Below, in pieces: positions 13,101-28,100 of a DNA stretch of 64,000 bases; position 1 is the stretch's first letter, and the number at the start of each line of letters is the position of its first letter. Below the pieces are notes generated by a model. It worked only from the letters and a program-made list of their open reading frames with translations. It ran no database searches and was not told the DNA's origin. The translations under genes were made by a program, and so were the position numbers. Source of the DNA: Ciona intestinalis (Eukaryota; Chordata; Ascidiacea; Phlebobranchia; Cionidae); NCBI RefSeq assembly GCF_000224145.3, contig NW_004190506.2, positions 181,517 to 245,516 of the forward strand, in the 5' to 3' direction.

Positions 13101-16100
13101 TTGAGGCTAACGGGGGTCACTTTCAACATCATTTATAATTGATCATTTATTTATAACACCTTTTATTAACAAATATTTGGAAGACCGCCTAATGCTCACG
13201 TGTAGACCAAAGGTAGTTGTTTTAGGCTTGGCACTGCCACCATATAACATTAGATAAAGATAATTGAAAACCTGTTTTTTCTTGCGCAGAATGGCGTTTC
13301 TCCACTTAGCCACATACTTCTCTTGGAGATACTTTTCACGAACCATCGCTTTGTTAGATTCAGCAGATGTTTCAACTGTATGTATATGTTTCAAATTTAT
13401 ATGTAAGAAAAGTTAGTGAACAGTTAAAAGCTAGTTCTCCTGAGGAAGATTTCTCAGTGAAACAAGACAAGTAAGCAAGTTTTTAGCATCTCATTTGGTA
13501 TAAAAAAGACTGTATTTCTGAGGTTTCGTCTGCCATCCTGCAAGACTTTATCAGGACCATCAGAAATACATTACGTTTTTTAATTACTAAGTTTTATACC
13601 AGATGAGCAGCAAAATATTATTTACATTATGCCTGGTAGCAGAAGTAACAGAATATTTTATAAAGTAAATTGTTGTTTTATATTATTAAATACCCCTTAC
13701 TGTATATATTTTAGTGACATGCACAATGTACTATGGTGGTAACTAACTAAAATTACAGCACGGCTACCTGGAGCTACTACGTGTCTACTTCTTTTACTCC
13801 AAGCGTCAAACTGGTGGTTTGGATCAGAACTCAACCATTTCTTTGCTTCTACCGATACATTGCTGGTTGGAGCTTCTGTCTTCACATTAGGTGATACCTG
13901 AGAAGCGTGTAAGGTGTAAGCTCTATATGGATGATCTTCCATCTAATACTATGGAGCCTTGCCCCTAACTTAGGGGAAGGGACAGGTTTCAAATCTGGTA
14001 AGGTCCATGCGGTAGCACCCATGGTTTTAGGGTAATGGGCCAATCCTGGCCTAAATCTTTGGTCCCATGGTATGCCACGCTGCAGGACTCTACTCACATA
14101 GAATTGAAGTTATAATATATGGAGGATTTTATAACTTGGATGATTTTTCATTACACAAAAAATGAAAAGTAGCAGTATGTGTAAGTTTGATGTGAAATAT
14201 AACCAATCCTTTTTAACACCACCGTTTAGGCTTTATTTTTCAGTAAAAACACTTTTTTCAATGTCAAAAAATACTTTTATATCAAAAAAAGTTTAAAAAT
14301 AAATTTAACATACCAGTTTCTTGAGCATGTTCATACAAGGCAAAGTCACATTCTCCACCACTGCTGGTGATTTTAACTTCACAACTCTTTGGAACAACTG
14401 CATTGCTGTAAAAAAGTGGTAATAATGTTTATATACACATATATATATTAAGTATATATGGGTGATATTGTGTGAAAATATATGAATGTATCTTGCTTTA
14501 TCCTCAATTGTCGGGGCTACGACAGTTGTTATAAATACCACAAGTGTTCTGTTTTATACACCTCATGCCAGTTTATGAGTTACCATGTATGTTACTTCGT
14601 GGGTGTGTTTTGTCTGTATGGTTGACAATTTGGACAACCTATTAGTGACTACTCTTAAAGCAAAGGCCGGTAAATGTCTTGCCCAAGGACACTTAGGCTC
14701 AACAACTTTTATTTACAAATACAAAACATACAATTTTGGGTTAAATCTTTTAGTAAAAAACCTGGGATTTATAATAGATTTGGCCCATTTCCCTAAAATT
14801 GTATATACAATTTTTTTTTTGGTTTAAAAGGGGGGGTTTATGAACCCCTGGCTGTGCCACTGGGCACTGTGTATATGCATGTTTTATTCTAATTGGATGA
14901 GATCTTATAGCATGGCATGGGACCAGGGGTACAGGGAGTTGGTTTAATATTCCATCATTCTAATGTACTTACCAGCTCTGAGTCGCAGTTGCCACAAGTT
15001 ATCCCTCACATTAAGCATCGCCATCAACAATTGCATCTCACAAGCCACAGCTGAGGTTGGTAGGTCATCTCCATGGTGGTTGATGGCTCCAGTGATGCGA
15101 GATAATAATAGATCGTTCAATTGCAGTGTTGCCACTTCATTATTATGCACGAGTTCACCCAGTAAGCTGTGAACCTGCAGTGATGCCCATAAAGTTTAGG
15201 TATATTTATTTTAGAACGAAATTACAACTTACTATTTAAAATAACTGTTTAAAACCTTTAAAATGCATTAATTATAAATTAATTAAATAAAGATTCTAAG
15301 TCCAAACATTCATTTATAAAATACTATTCCTTTTCAGGCTTGGCACTGAATTTTAGTAAAATCAATTACTATTTTGTAAGCTGAATTTGATGAAAAACAG
15401 AAATTGTAATGTGCCAGTTTAAATAAAAAAAATAAATGAAAAAACTGAAAACTCTACTGTTCCATTACCTGTTTCCTCAGTTTAGCTGATCCTCTTCTCA
15501 AGTTAAAAGCCACAAGTTCCTGGACAATCCCGTTAGCTACGAGCAGTGGTTTGGCATGAACGTTTCTTCCAAGTGCTCGGAGCAACGTGATACATTGTTG
15601 GGCGCTCGACGATGCACATCCGTAACAATCAGGAGCGCTCTCATAAGAAGAGGAAGTAGGTGCTCGCTAAAAAAATTTAGTAACTTGCTATCTGAAACTG
15701 TTATCTTAATATTTAAACTGTTTGGTTTTCTTTAGTGAAACTCTCTCAAGAGCCTTAACACAATATCTTGCCTACGTGAAGTTTTCAGGCAGGTTTTTGT
15801 TTCGGGTACTTAATTTCTGTCATCAAAAGGAATGTGAAAGTTCTGGGTCAGTAATAAATACTCTTGCTTTAATGTAACAACATGACCCCCATTTTCCTGC
15901 CAGTATAATGTAATATATAATGTGCCATGTGTCTGAATATAAGTATAATATAATATGCCTAACAGCAATAGTATATAACATGACATACCCTTTGTTTTGC
16001 ATCTACATCTGAACCAGTAACAGCCGATTGTTGGCGAAGATCATATTGTAATATCTCGCTTCTTGATGCGAGTACAGTCCGCATTATCACTGACAATTCC

Positions 16101-19100
16101 TCAAATAAAGTCTTGCAGCCCTGTGTATAAGAGTGGGGGTTATAAATGAACCTACCAATAAGAGTTATAAATAATACCAATATATATATTTTCCCATAAA
16201 AACAACAACATTATTTTCTCACCACGCAATATTTCTTTGCAAGTTGTTGTATGCTGTTGCTCACTGGAGCATTAAGTGAAGAAGATGCTCCTGTTGGAGT
16301 CCCGGAGGACAATGATAAAGGATGGGAGCTTCTTGTGTCCTTCTTTGTGGATGCGGGGAACTGATCCTGGGATGACGAGGAATCAGAGGAAACTTTGGAA
16401 ATCTGAAAAAACAAAAATTGTTGGAAATCTGAAAAAATGTTTTTTGTTAGAAAAATGATAGTGTTTATTTTAATATAACGTTTTTTATAAACTTATTGAA
16501 ACAAAATGTCTACTACCAGTTTGTTTCAGACAATGAGTTTCATTCATTCACTCCATTTCATTCACTCCATTTCATTCACCGTGTTCTATGAGTTTTATTC
16601 ACACAACATACTTGTAACAGTAGTTCCTCCAGTCCTGGTTTATGTGAATTAAGCTGGCTATAAACAGCGTCAGCTTTTTCAAGCAATGTAACAACATTGG
16701 CAACCATCTTTTTACGATCTTCATCATTTTCTACATTTTAAAAATTAAAATTAGAATTGAGGAGGCAGCGACAGAAAAAAATTTATAGGGGTGGAAACCA
16801 ATTTCTTTTGTTCAAACTGCATTTTAATAACTTTTCCTTTTTAAGTGGAAAAAGTGTTATATATAAATCCAAAAAGAGGTATGCGAATATTTTACTAATT
16901 AAAACAGAAAAAAAAATTATGGCCAGTTTAAATAAAAGAGTAAGGAACAAAATATAGAAAGTCATATAATTCAAAAAAGTAATATGAGAATATTTCATAA
17001 ATCTCACCAATTGTATCAACAGCACAACATGGACGAGCAGTGACCGTTATATCAAACTTGGCGTATTTAGAGAACCCACAAACATTGCAGAGGTACGGGT
17101 CCTTCTCATCATAATTGATGCTTCTGCACTTGTGGCATTGGAATACATTCTCTCCACAGTTGCCACAAATACCAGGGTTGGCCTGGAACAAAGTATAAAG
17201 AGTTTATACGGTAGGTATTCAGCTGGTGAAATATCCAGAGTTTATGATTGAATGTAACTTGCGTGTATGGTAAAATGACAGTGGTTATAACACAGATGTT
17301 TCATACAACCCCCTCTTGTAGAGTTACCATGTATGTTACTTTGTGGGTGATTGTTTTTTTCTATGTGGCTTACAATTTAGAAACCTATTTAATCCATTCA
17401 TGCACGTCACTAATTAGATGACGAGCCATTTGACTACCTTAAGAGTAACCACTGAGTTGGGGTATTAAAGGTAAGTGTTTTACCCAAGGACACATACGCC
17501 CACAATGGTAGCAGTTACAGTAAAGGTACATACATAATACTATAGAGTTACCTGAAGTTACGTACACAAAACTAAAGGTCTATACATCATACTATAGAGT
17601 TACAGTAAAGGTACATACACAATACTATAGAGTTACCTGAAGTTACGAACACAATACTAAAGGTACATACACAAAACTAAAGGTCCATACATCATACTAT
17701 AGAGTTACAGTAAAGGTACATACAGATTACTAAAGGTACATACACCATACTAAAGGTACATACACCATACTATAGAGTTACAGTAAAGGTACATACACAA
17801 AACTAAAGGTCCATACATCATACTATAGAGTTACAGTAAAGGTACATACACAATACTAAAGGTACATACACAATACTAAAGGTACATACACCATACTATA
17901 GAGTTACAGTAAAGGTACATACACCATACTATAGAGTTACAGTAAAGGTACATACACCATACTATAGAGTTACAGTAAAGGTTCATACACAATACTAGAT
18001 AGTTACACACCTGCACTGAAGCACTGCATCTTGGACATTGTAATGTTTCAACAGAAGCCGAAACATTCTCATAAAAATCAGTAAACTCCAACATTAGGTT
18101 GGTTGCTACTATTGGGAGGGGAAGGTCGAATCGGATTTCAGTTTCGCCCTGTAAGTATATGTTGGTGTATGGAAATACAGAGGTACGCTTCAAATTTAGA
18201 TAATTTAAAAATTTAAAAAATGAGGTATTTTATTTCATATGGGAATAAAAAACTAACAAAGTTGTTATTTGGCCAATGAATGACTGAATGCAACTTACTT
18301 TATCTTTGCGTGGCCGAATAAACGACACTCATTATGTAAAACAGTGATTATATTTTATTAATTACAAATACTTAACAAATACAAAGTTGTATGATAAAAT
18401 ACCTGAGGTACAGTGACCGACTTAGCACGATGCCACATCGATGGTTTGTTCTTCAAATCCACGATTGCTGGAACTTTCTTATTGTTGTAATACATGACGG
18501 CTGTTCGAATCTGTTAAAGTGTAAATGATCTTAGTCAGCAGGCAAGAATTACAAATGATTTTATCGCGGCTCATTTGGTATAAAACGCAGTGTATTTCCA
18601 ACGTTTCATCCGCTTTATAAAACGTTGTCAATATACTATATTTACATTTATAACATGTTTTGTGCAAATAATTAACTTATAACATTACTTTTATATAATG
18701 AAAAACAAAGCCTATTTCCAACGTTTCGTCTGCTTTTTAAAGCGTTGTCAATACAAAATACACTACATTTATGGATTATATACATATTATTATTATTATT
18801 ATTATCATTGATTTTACCCCAAGTAATTAATATTACGTAATCATATGATGACAGTGTTATTCTGATGCACAAATATTCACCATTTTTGTCCGTTTGATGT
18901 CGGTCACTTTAAAAGTGACCCGTTGTATGTTATAACTCCCCACAAGCTTAATGATTTGTTGCGTTGTTGTGTATTTAGTATCAGCTTTAAGACTAGCAAG
19001 CTTAATGTTGGTGTATGGGATCTCGGGCTGGTTACAAACCAAACATGGGTCATTCTCCAGGTAAAAGCCATCAAACTGAACATAATCTAAGAAAAATATA

Positions 19101-22100
19101 TAATGTTTAAATATAGTCTAAGAAAAAATGGTATTGCTTAAATTGTTCAAACGCAACCCCCCAAAATATGCGATTCTAAAAAAAATTCTGATTTTTTAAA
19201 CATTTATAAGACATTTATCGACAATTGCTTCAACTCAGTAGTTCTTTTTTGGTTGCTAAAATTATCATCCATGCATATAAAAAAAATAAAAAAGTTGTTG
19301 GTAACGTATAAGCAGACACTAGATGTAGGATACAGAGCCGCATAGTTTTCCAAAACGGAAGATAAAAAATATTTATGATAAAAAAACATCACCCACTTGA
19401 TAATTGGTTGTAAAGGATAGAGTTTCGGTGATTTGATAAAAGTTGGTTTTCTTGTTGCAGTAGTTTAAGTGTAGCACTTGTGTATTGACTTGCTTCGGTC
19501 TAAAGACACAGGATAAAAATATTGAAAAAAATTAAAACTAAAAAAAAGAAAAAAAGTAAATACTAAAAAAACAAGTTTAAAAGAGCTTAAATTGTTTAGG
19601 ACTATTTGTAGTTAAAAAAATAGGAATAAAAGCAGAGCTCTTGAATAAAATGGTTTACGCCCTAATTAAAAACATAAGCTTACCTCTGATAATCCACTGT
19701 TCATGGATAAGTAGCCGAGAAGATCGACGAACTGCGCTGCTTTCCTTCCATAAGAGGGCACTAGAGGCCACATAAGCCACAATGTTCGAAGCAATCGTTG
19801 TTGGGAGGATGTGTTCGTGTTTCTAACAAAAATATAAAGTTTAGTCGCGTTACAGAAATATAATATATTTATTTAATGTTTTGGCTTGAGTGTATTGTTG
19901 CATTACTTTCCTTGATGAAGTCTTGCCGAATGGCAGACGAAACATCGAAAATTTTTAGAAAAGCCGCTAAAAGATTATTTACATATGTGTTGGGGTAATG
20001 AGCCAAATTTGGCTTAAATCCCAGATCTTTGATAAGGACCTCACCCACATAGAATAGAACAATTACATTTTAATTAAAATGAAACATTTTAAATACCTGA
20101 ACAAACCAAGGACCAATGAATGGCCACACCATCTGAAGCTCGTGGAATTCATATCAAGCAAAAAATGCGTCAAGAATCTCAGAAGTGCTGTGTCATCTAT
20201 ACTTTCCATTATGATATCTGAAAGTTGCTGACTCATAATCAGATCTCCCGCTTGGCTCGAAGAGTGGACGTCAGTTTTCGAATCTTTCGCCGATGTTTTC
20301 AAAGAGACTTTAACAACCTTTTTCTTCTCAGAGCCTTGATTAGGTGTGATAGCACATTGTAGTAACTTCAATACAACAGACGCCACATTCTCATCCACTC
20401 TAATGCTCATATTTAATAACAAGGGAATACAAGACTTCTTCACAAGGCAATACTTCTGCCAATTCTTGGTCCTACTTTCAGCGATGGCAAGACACTTCTT
20501 GATAGTTTCAACCAGAATAATTAGATCATCATACGCGAGATTTAGACCAGCAGTTGAGTGAGTCTTCTCCAATGGATTGAATTTACAGCAGTCTTGGCAC
20601 GCACCAACGAAAGCATCAAGAGCATGCAAGTCACGCTGTTCTCGGTAGTTTTCCTATAAAAGAAATTAATATCACTTAAAAATTTTTTTTTAATAACCAG
20701 ATTCCACCTCTAACATTAAAGGAAAAAAAATATATAGCAGATTACTTCATTAAAAAATTAGAACAAAGTAATATTATTCATATGTTGGTAAATATACAGG
20801 CAATGCATGAACCTTTGATCCAGTAATGTAGAGCAACAACTTTCTTGCCCTTTTTCTACACAGCGAAGGAACGTATGCGAACATCATGTAGTCAGATAAC
20901 AACTGCTTCCATTGAGTTCCAAACAAAGACGTAACATCCGTGTCCGAAACTGTCGAAAACTTCCGGACTTGGTAAGCGAGATTGAAGGACATCTCAGTCA
21001 CTAGGCGGAGGTAGAGCTCAAATATGGCTCCCATATGGCTCTGTACATACTGGTGTAGGAAGAAGGGAGACATATCTGCAGCTACATGTCGTGTTGTTGT
21101 ACGTAAGACGCTAGTTGGGTTTGAAGTGTCCGTGTGTTTCTGATCAACTTCTTGGAACTCCCAATGCTCGTGATACAAAGTGCTGGATGTATATTACTGG
21201 TCATGTATATTCAACTGTAAAAAATTCTGCAAATCTAACCCTAATCTGGTGCTCATTAGAGTTTGATGACTCTTGTGTAAAAAATACAGTAAGGACCTGG
21301 TTCTACGAAAATGTAACAGACAAAGTCATGTTCAACCAATTGTATATTAAAAGAGATACATATTTTGCAAAATGGCATCGTCAGTCTATTATTATTTAAA
21401 TCTATATGTTGGTAGTTTAGTTAATAAGGATCTGGTGCTACAGAAACAGAACGAACAAAAATCAAATTATTTAATTAATTAATGCATAAACCACCCTAAG
21501 GTGAATTCCTAGTAGGCTAAAAGTCATAGTTATTCAGTTGGATTGAACAATAGATCATATCTTTTTACTGGTATATCATGTTTGCCGGTACTTAAACTAA
21601 AAAATTAACAGCATATTTATACATAAAAAAAACTTAAAAATTGACGGCATATTAATACATAAAAAAAACTTAAAAATTAACAGAATATTAATATAGTAGG
21701 ATGGGGGAAGATGGGACACCTTTTCATTTTGTTTTCTCTTTCCATTTGGAAGTAAACAAAGAACATCCAAAGAGTTATGAAACCATATCCTTACGACTTC
21801 CACAGACCGTTGTTAATTCTTTAAAACACGATCAGGCTATTTGGAAACTATCTGTTAAAGGTGTCCCATCGTCCCCCACCCTACTATACATAAAAAAGCC
21901 TAAAAATTGACAGCATAATAATAATAAAGGGACCTACTTAAGCAAATTGTAGCAAAGGTCAATAATTTTCTCTTCCGCAAGTATAGATGCAGTTTGTGAA
22001 TAAACATTTCCACTCTGCTCATATGTTGGTTCTAACTTATCATCTTTCTTGGGAACGAGAACAGATTTTGACATCATCACGCTCAATAACCGCATCATAA

Positions 22101-25100
22101 TCACATAAACCTGGTGTGAAGGAAGTGGTTATTTGTATGCAGTTTGTCGCATATGTAGCTTTAGTTGTAACATCCATATATTATATGTAACTTTGGGTTT
22201 TACATTTATATAGTATATATAACTTTAGGTATAACATCTATATAATATATTAATATATATATATGTAACTTTACATATAACACCCATATAATATACATAT
22301 GTAACTTTAAGAATAACTTTCATATAGTATATTGAACTTTAGGTATAACATATACATATATTATATGTAACTTTGGGTTTTACATTTATATATTATATGT
22401 AACTTTATGCATAACATATATATATTATACATATGTAACTTTAGGTATAAAATTCACATATGATGGGGATAAACAGGTAAATATGTTCCTAATTTTCCGA
22501 ACTGTAGATCTAAAAGATTAATAAAAACCTACAAAACAACTGCATAATATCATTGAATCTCAAAATGTACAGTCATGAACATTAGGTACTTACTTATGAA
22601 TGCTTAGTAGGCATTATTAGCATGGTGACTTAACATTAAAATGCATGCGGTGTCACATGTCACCCTAGCTTTTTAATCAGCGGTAACCGTGACATTATAG
22701 GATTAACAACAACTAAAAAATATTTTACAAAAAAATGCAAAACATGACTGAACTCATTATAAAAATGCCTGGCCTATGAGTATAACTGCAGGAATGTTAC
22801 CCCAGATTTTGCCCAGAATTAAAAACAAAATCTATTATATATAAATTTACCTCATGTGTAGGAGTACGTTGTGCCATGCTCACTGATCCGCTGGTTTGGC
22901 AACCTTCTTTAAGATGACTGATGATGGTAACCACTATATGTCGGTGTAAATCACTATGTGATTGTTCAGTGAAATCTAATGTTGATATAAGAGTGGCCAC
23001 CACCTGAAAAATCGGTAAAATGAGTTTTAAATTTACATACATCATTACATTTCATGGTACAGGAAAACACAAAATTTAAAAACTATTTTTGTACGACTGG
23101 CAATTTGTAAAGCCCATTATGACAAATCCACAGCAGTGATAGGTATAGTAGGATGGGGGAAAATAAGACACACTTCATTCTATTTTCTCGTCCAGTTTGG
23201 TAATAAACAAACAACATCTAAAGAATTATAAAACCGACTCCCATAGACTGTTGGTAATTGATTAAAATACAATCAGGATATTTGGATATTATGTGTTTAT
23301 ACCCAAATAGAAATACAATTACACCAAAATTTCCGGATATTTTATATGACTGACAATTTGGACAGACCATTAAGACAAATTGTACAACAATTTTAAAAAT
23401 TATTATTTATAAATTAGACTGACAATACAACTAATTTTGTATAACAATTTGTACAAGCCATTAGTGACTATAGGGTTAAAGCAAACAACAGTAACCAGCA
23501 TATTCATACCTGAAAGAATGGAATGCTATTTTCCCCTCCAAGTTTCTCTATCTCACTGAGTCTTGAGAATAACTTGGACAAAATGTTTAATCGTAATTCC
23601 ATCAATCGTTTTTCACCAATTCCGTTGTTTCGCTGCCGAGTTTCCTCCTTGCTCGTTGAAGCGTGAACACTGGTCTGAAATTTATGAGATTTTTATAGTT
23701 TCGCAAAATTTTTTTTTACATTTTACAAAAAAAAATTTTTTTCTAAATGTGTTTTTTTTGGGGGTATGTTTTAAAAACTTGTCTCCTATTGCTTTTAAAC
23801 CTAAGATTCATATAATTGGTATTACTCAATTTTTTCACAAAGCAATACCATGAACCAGACATATAGACATTTAAATGTAAAATTTTGCAGAAATCTTAGG
23901 TCCCATGACAAGCCTTACTTAGGGATCTTATTAATAAACAACAAATTTCAGCATCTGGTGCTACAAAAACATAACAGACAAAATTTGAGTCGAACCGTTT
24001 GTAAAATAGAATATATATTTCGCGTAAATGGCATTGTCAGTCTATTGTTCAAATAGAACAACAAAGCTCTTATACTAAACTAACATACCACGTTTTCATC
24101 CACTTTTTCTTCTTCTTTTATAACAAATGTAGTTTCACTCTCCGACAAACTGGTGTTGTTTTCATTATTATCGTTGCCCTGATTATCAGTTGGGAGGGAA
24201 TCACTTTGATTCTGTTCTGCTGCTTCTGCCCCTTGCTGCAAATGTAAGAAATAAGTTGATAAGGTAAACAGACACAAAACCTTCTATCCATATGATAACA
24301 TACACTCAGTCTTGCAAGATGACAGACAAAACATCTGAAATACACAATACATTTTACATAGAATTATATAGTAATGCTATAATTTTACAATATATCGCAA
24401 AACATTTTTGCATTAGAACTAGCATTGTGTTAGGAAAGTCACTGTTTTAATATTTTTTTATACTTCTGGTTAAGGTGTTTAGAAAAAAAAAGAGGGGCCT
24501 GTATTGATGCTAACGGGGGTCACTTTCATCATCATTTATAATTATTATTCATATTTACCTCCTGGATTCTATACTAAAACATGTCTGTTAATAAATATGT
24601 GAGTTACTTTATCCTAATTTTAAAACACAAGTGAATTCCCACCTCTTGCTGTTGAAGACTGAGAGCAATCGCGTATTCCACCATCCTCTCATCATCTGCA
24701 TCCGGGAGCAAGAGGAGAGGAGGAAACTCCATCCCCATCAACATATTCTCAAAATCCTGTCGCTCCTGTCTTTCCATCGAGACTGGGGATTATAATAATG
24801 TGTAAGTTAAAAGGGCTAAACTGGGAAGTCAGGCATATTATACCTGTATTTTGGCTCTTAGCCTGCGACCCCCTTTTTAACAAGAATTGGCAAATTAAAA
24901 AAATATTTTGTTAGTGCAGGTTGAGTTTAATTTGGTAATTTATTTGTTTTTTACAGAAAAACATTAATTTGTTGAGTGTGAATCCTCCAGAACTTCTGGA
25001 CGTTGGGAATATTTTTAATCTTACAATCTATGAGACCTTCCTGGTTCTCTCCATCTTGAGCAATAACGTGCATCATATCAAAGTGAGATCGTTCATCCTG

Positions 25101-28100
25101 ATCTTGGTCTCTTGGGTCCTCCCGTGCAGCTGGAGGTTGGTTGTCACTCCTTGGGATGAATCTTTCTTCATTAGAAGGTTGATCTTCACCAGAGTTTGAC
25201 ATCATCTCTTGGATCTGAAGATAAAATGTTATAGAAAATGTTAAAGATAAAATAATGTAAAAAACGTTAAAAAATGGTATGAAAAATGTTATAGAAAATG
25301 TTTTAAAACATGTTAGAAAAATTTTTATGGAAAATGTTATAAAAAAGAGGTTATAGAATAGATTATAAAAAATGTTACAGAAAAATGTTATAGAAAATGT
25401 TATGGAAAAACGTTTTAAAACAATGTTACAGAAAATAATAAAAAAATGTTCCAAAACACACAATTATAGAATGTGTCATAGTTGTTTATGTAACAAAAAA
25501 TCTTTGCTGTTTTTATAGAGATATTTTTGGGGATTTAGGCCATGATTGACCCAATAGTTTAGTCCTTACTTGTTGAAAATATTGGACTTGACTTTGTATA
25601 CCAGCTGGATGTTCAAGCTCCAAACTATCTGGTTCATCCTCGTGTCTCCTCATGAGATGTTCCTCTATCACCATGGCTACATCATCTGTGGTGTATGCTT
25701 CTAGTAATAACTTTGTATCAATATATACAGTAAGCGAGTTATAATAAGCAAGGGGAGCATGTCACAGCTAATTTCTAGGAGGGCAGGGTAGGGCCATTAC
25801 CCCTTGTATGCAATTTATTCTATATGTGTGAGGTCCACAGCATGCCCTGCCATGGGATTTAGGCTTGGAATGGCCCATTACCACAATATAGGCCTAAAAC
25901 ACCCTAGAAAAAAAAACACCTTAAAAAGAGTCTTTTGCCGCCTCAATGAAACAACCCTACTGAACATTGCTCCGTGTAAAGAGTTACCATTGGCAAAAAG
26001 TTTAAAATCATCAGCATAGTCACATCTGGCACATTGGGTGACTGAAAAAACATCAAAGAAAAGCGGGGCTTTTGACTTTCCAGTGAATACACTCTGCCGG
26101 ACATTGCTAAAAACAAATAACTACCATTTGCAATATCTTCAAAATCGTCATCATCATCGTCGTCATCGTCATCATCATCTTCGTCATCATCGTCGTCGTC
26201 GTCATCATCATCTTCGTCATCCAGAGTTCCTTGGGCTGTTCCTCGGCTACTGATGTGGGAGCCAGGACGGTCCTGGATCGTCTGTGTCTCCTGCATCACC
26301 TGGAGGAAGAAAATTTAAAAAAAGGGAAAATATTGATTTTTTGACAAAATAGGAGGCACTAGTGAAGAATCTTCCGATAGGTTACAGATTACGGTGGTTG
26401 AAAGTATTTGGATTGGTAGTTAGGGGTTATTAGGTAGTGGTTATATGGGGTTAGTCTGGGGCAGTGGTTACGTACATGGAGGACTCTTACGTACATGGAG
26501 GACTCTTCATTAGCACCGAATAAAACTTGAATTGAAAACAGAAGTTATTGTAAAAGGGCAAGGGGAAACAATAATGATATAATAGATGATTAATTGATCA
26601 CCAATGGAGTTGGAGCCGAGGATTCCACGGATGGTGGTGAAGTGGATCTTGTGCTTGGAGGAGTATCTGAAGATTTACTCGACCTTCTCATCTTTCCCAT
26701 CTCCCCTTGCTCCGCACTCCCTTCTACCCTTAGGAGGCGCACAAGAGCAGATTTAGCAGCGTAACTTACTCGTGGATTCTCGCATGATAACAGGTCAAAG
26801 TAGATGCCAACCACTGTGTCTATTGTGTTGGGAACTGACGCTGTAAAAATGAAAAGTTTATTAGGAATTTTAAGGGTTTATCATAAGTTTTATGTGTTTA
26901 TTATAAATTTTATAATTTGTCATAAATTTTATGAGTTAATTGAAAATTTTATAAGTTTAACATAAGTTTTTAGAAGTTTAATAAAAATTTTACGAGTTTA
27001 TCATAAATTTTAAAAGTTTGTCATAAAATTTATAAGTACCGATGTTGCTTTTGGGAGTAGTGGACAAACACAGGTGAAAAAAACTAACAAAGTTTCATAT
27101 GTGGTAACTCTACAGTCTACACCAACACTGGTACATCGCCCACTACCTGACACTGCGTGAATAACATCCACCATAACTTTGACTGTCACTTCAATCCTTG
27201 TAAGACCAGGCAAGCACTGCGGTGTAAGTAGCTTGCTACGTGGTTTGTTTGACAGCAATCTCCAAAATGCCGACATCATTTTAGAAAGAAGTTGTCCATG
27301 CAGTTCACCATTGTCAGCAGGCCTGTGTGGTGGCAATGTTAATATTATGCTACTTCTGCTACCAGGCCTATTGTTAATAATCATAGAGTATTTTCAACGT
27401 TTCATTTGCCTTACGGCAAGACTTCATCAGAAAACATATTTTCTAATACTAGTTTATATAAAAACTGAACACCGTACTCTGTTACTTCTGCTACCAGGCA
27501 TACTGTAAATAATAATCCTAAGCTGCTCATCTGGTATAAAACTTAGTAATTAAAAAACATAAATGTATTTCTGATAGTCCTGATAAAGTCTTGCAGGATG
27601 GCAGACCTCAGAAATACAGTCTTTTTTATACAAGATGAGATGCAAAAAACTTGCTTACTTGTCTTGTTTAACTGATGCATCTTCCTCAGGTGAGCTAGCT
27701 TCGAGGTCAATGATCTAAAATATTTAAACTTAATTATAACTTCCATAAGTTTATACAAAAGATTTGGTTTCCAAATAAAGTTCATTTTATGCACCACAAT
27801 GGCTTAGCGATATGCGTCAAAATTGAAAAATACCGGTTTTAATACTTAATGCTGCTAGCGATATAAACATGTGGGTTCTTGGGTAAAACAGTTAACGGCC
27901 ATTGCTTAACCGAATGGTCAATTATTTGGTTGTCGAAAATTGCAGTCATAGACTATCAGATATAAAATATTATACACAAAGTTTTCACATAAGAATTATC
28001 CCAAAGATATTATTATAAAGTTCTTGTAAATTATCACAAAGTTTCCTCAAATAAATTATCAAGTTATTGTTTTGAAGTCGTTTTACGAACCTGAACATCT

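Noticed and set aside
13035..13138. Intact mariner transposase gene
   Set aside because: Only the last 35 or so codons resemble a transposase; the catalytic region is absent.
17511..18000. CRISPR-like array
   Set aside because: The repeats are short, variable modules without unique spacers of constant length, and the window is clearly eukaryotic; it is an ordinary minisatellite.
25223..25463. 170-residue minus-strand ORF with Phe/Ile/Thr-rich first half
   Set aside because: Only the part from 25214 downward is a real UBR4 exon; the hydrophobic part is translation of an AT-rich tandem repeat in the intron.
25988..26041. YADD motif read as a reverse-transcriptase active site
   Set aside because: The surrounding frame has no other reverse-transcriptase motifs, and the piece is better explained as a diverged duplicate of the end of UBR4 exon 59.
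26038..26253. Plus-strand ORF rich in His and Arg
   Set aside because: It is the antisense of the Asp codon run in UBR4 exon 59.
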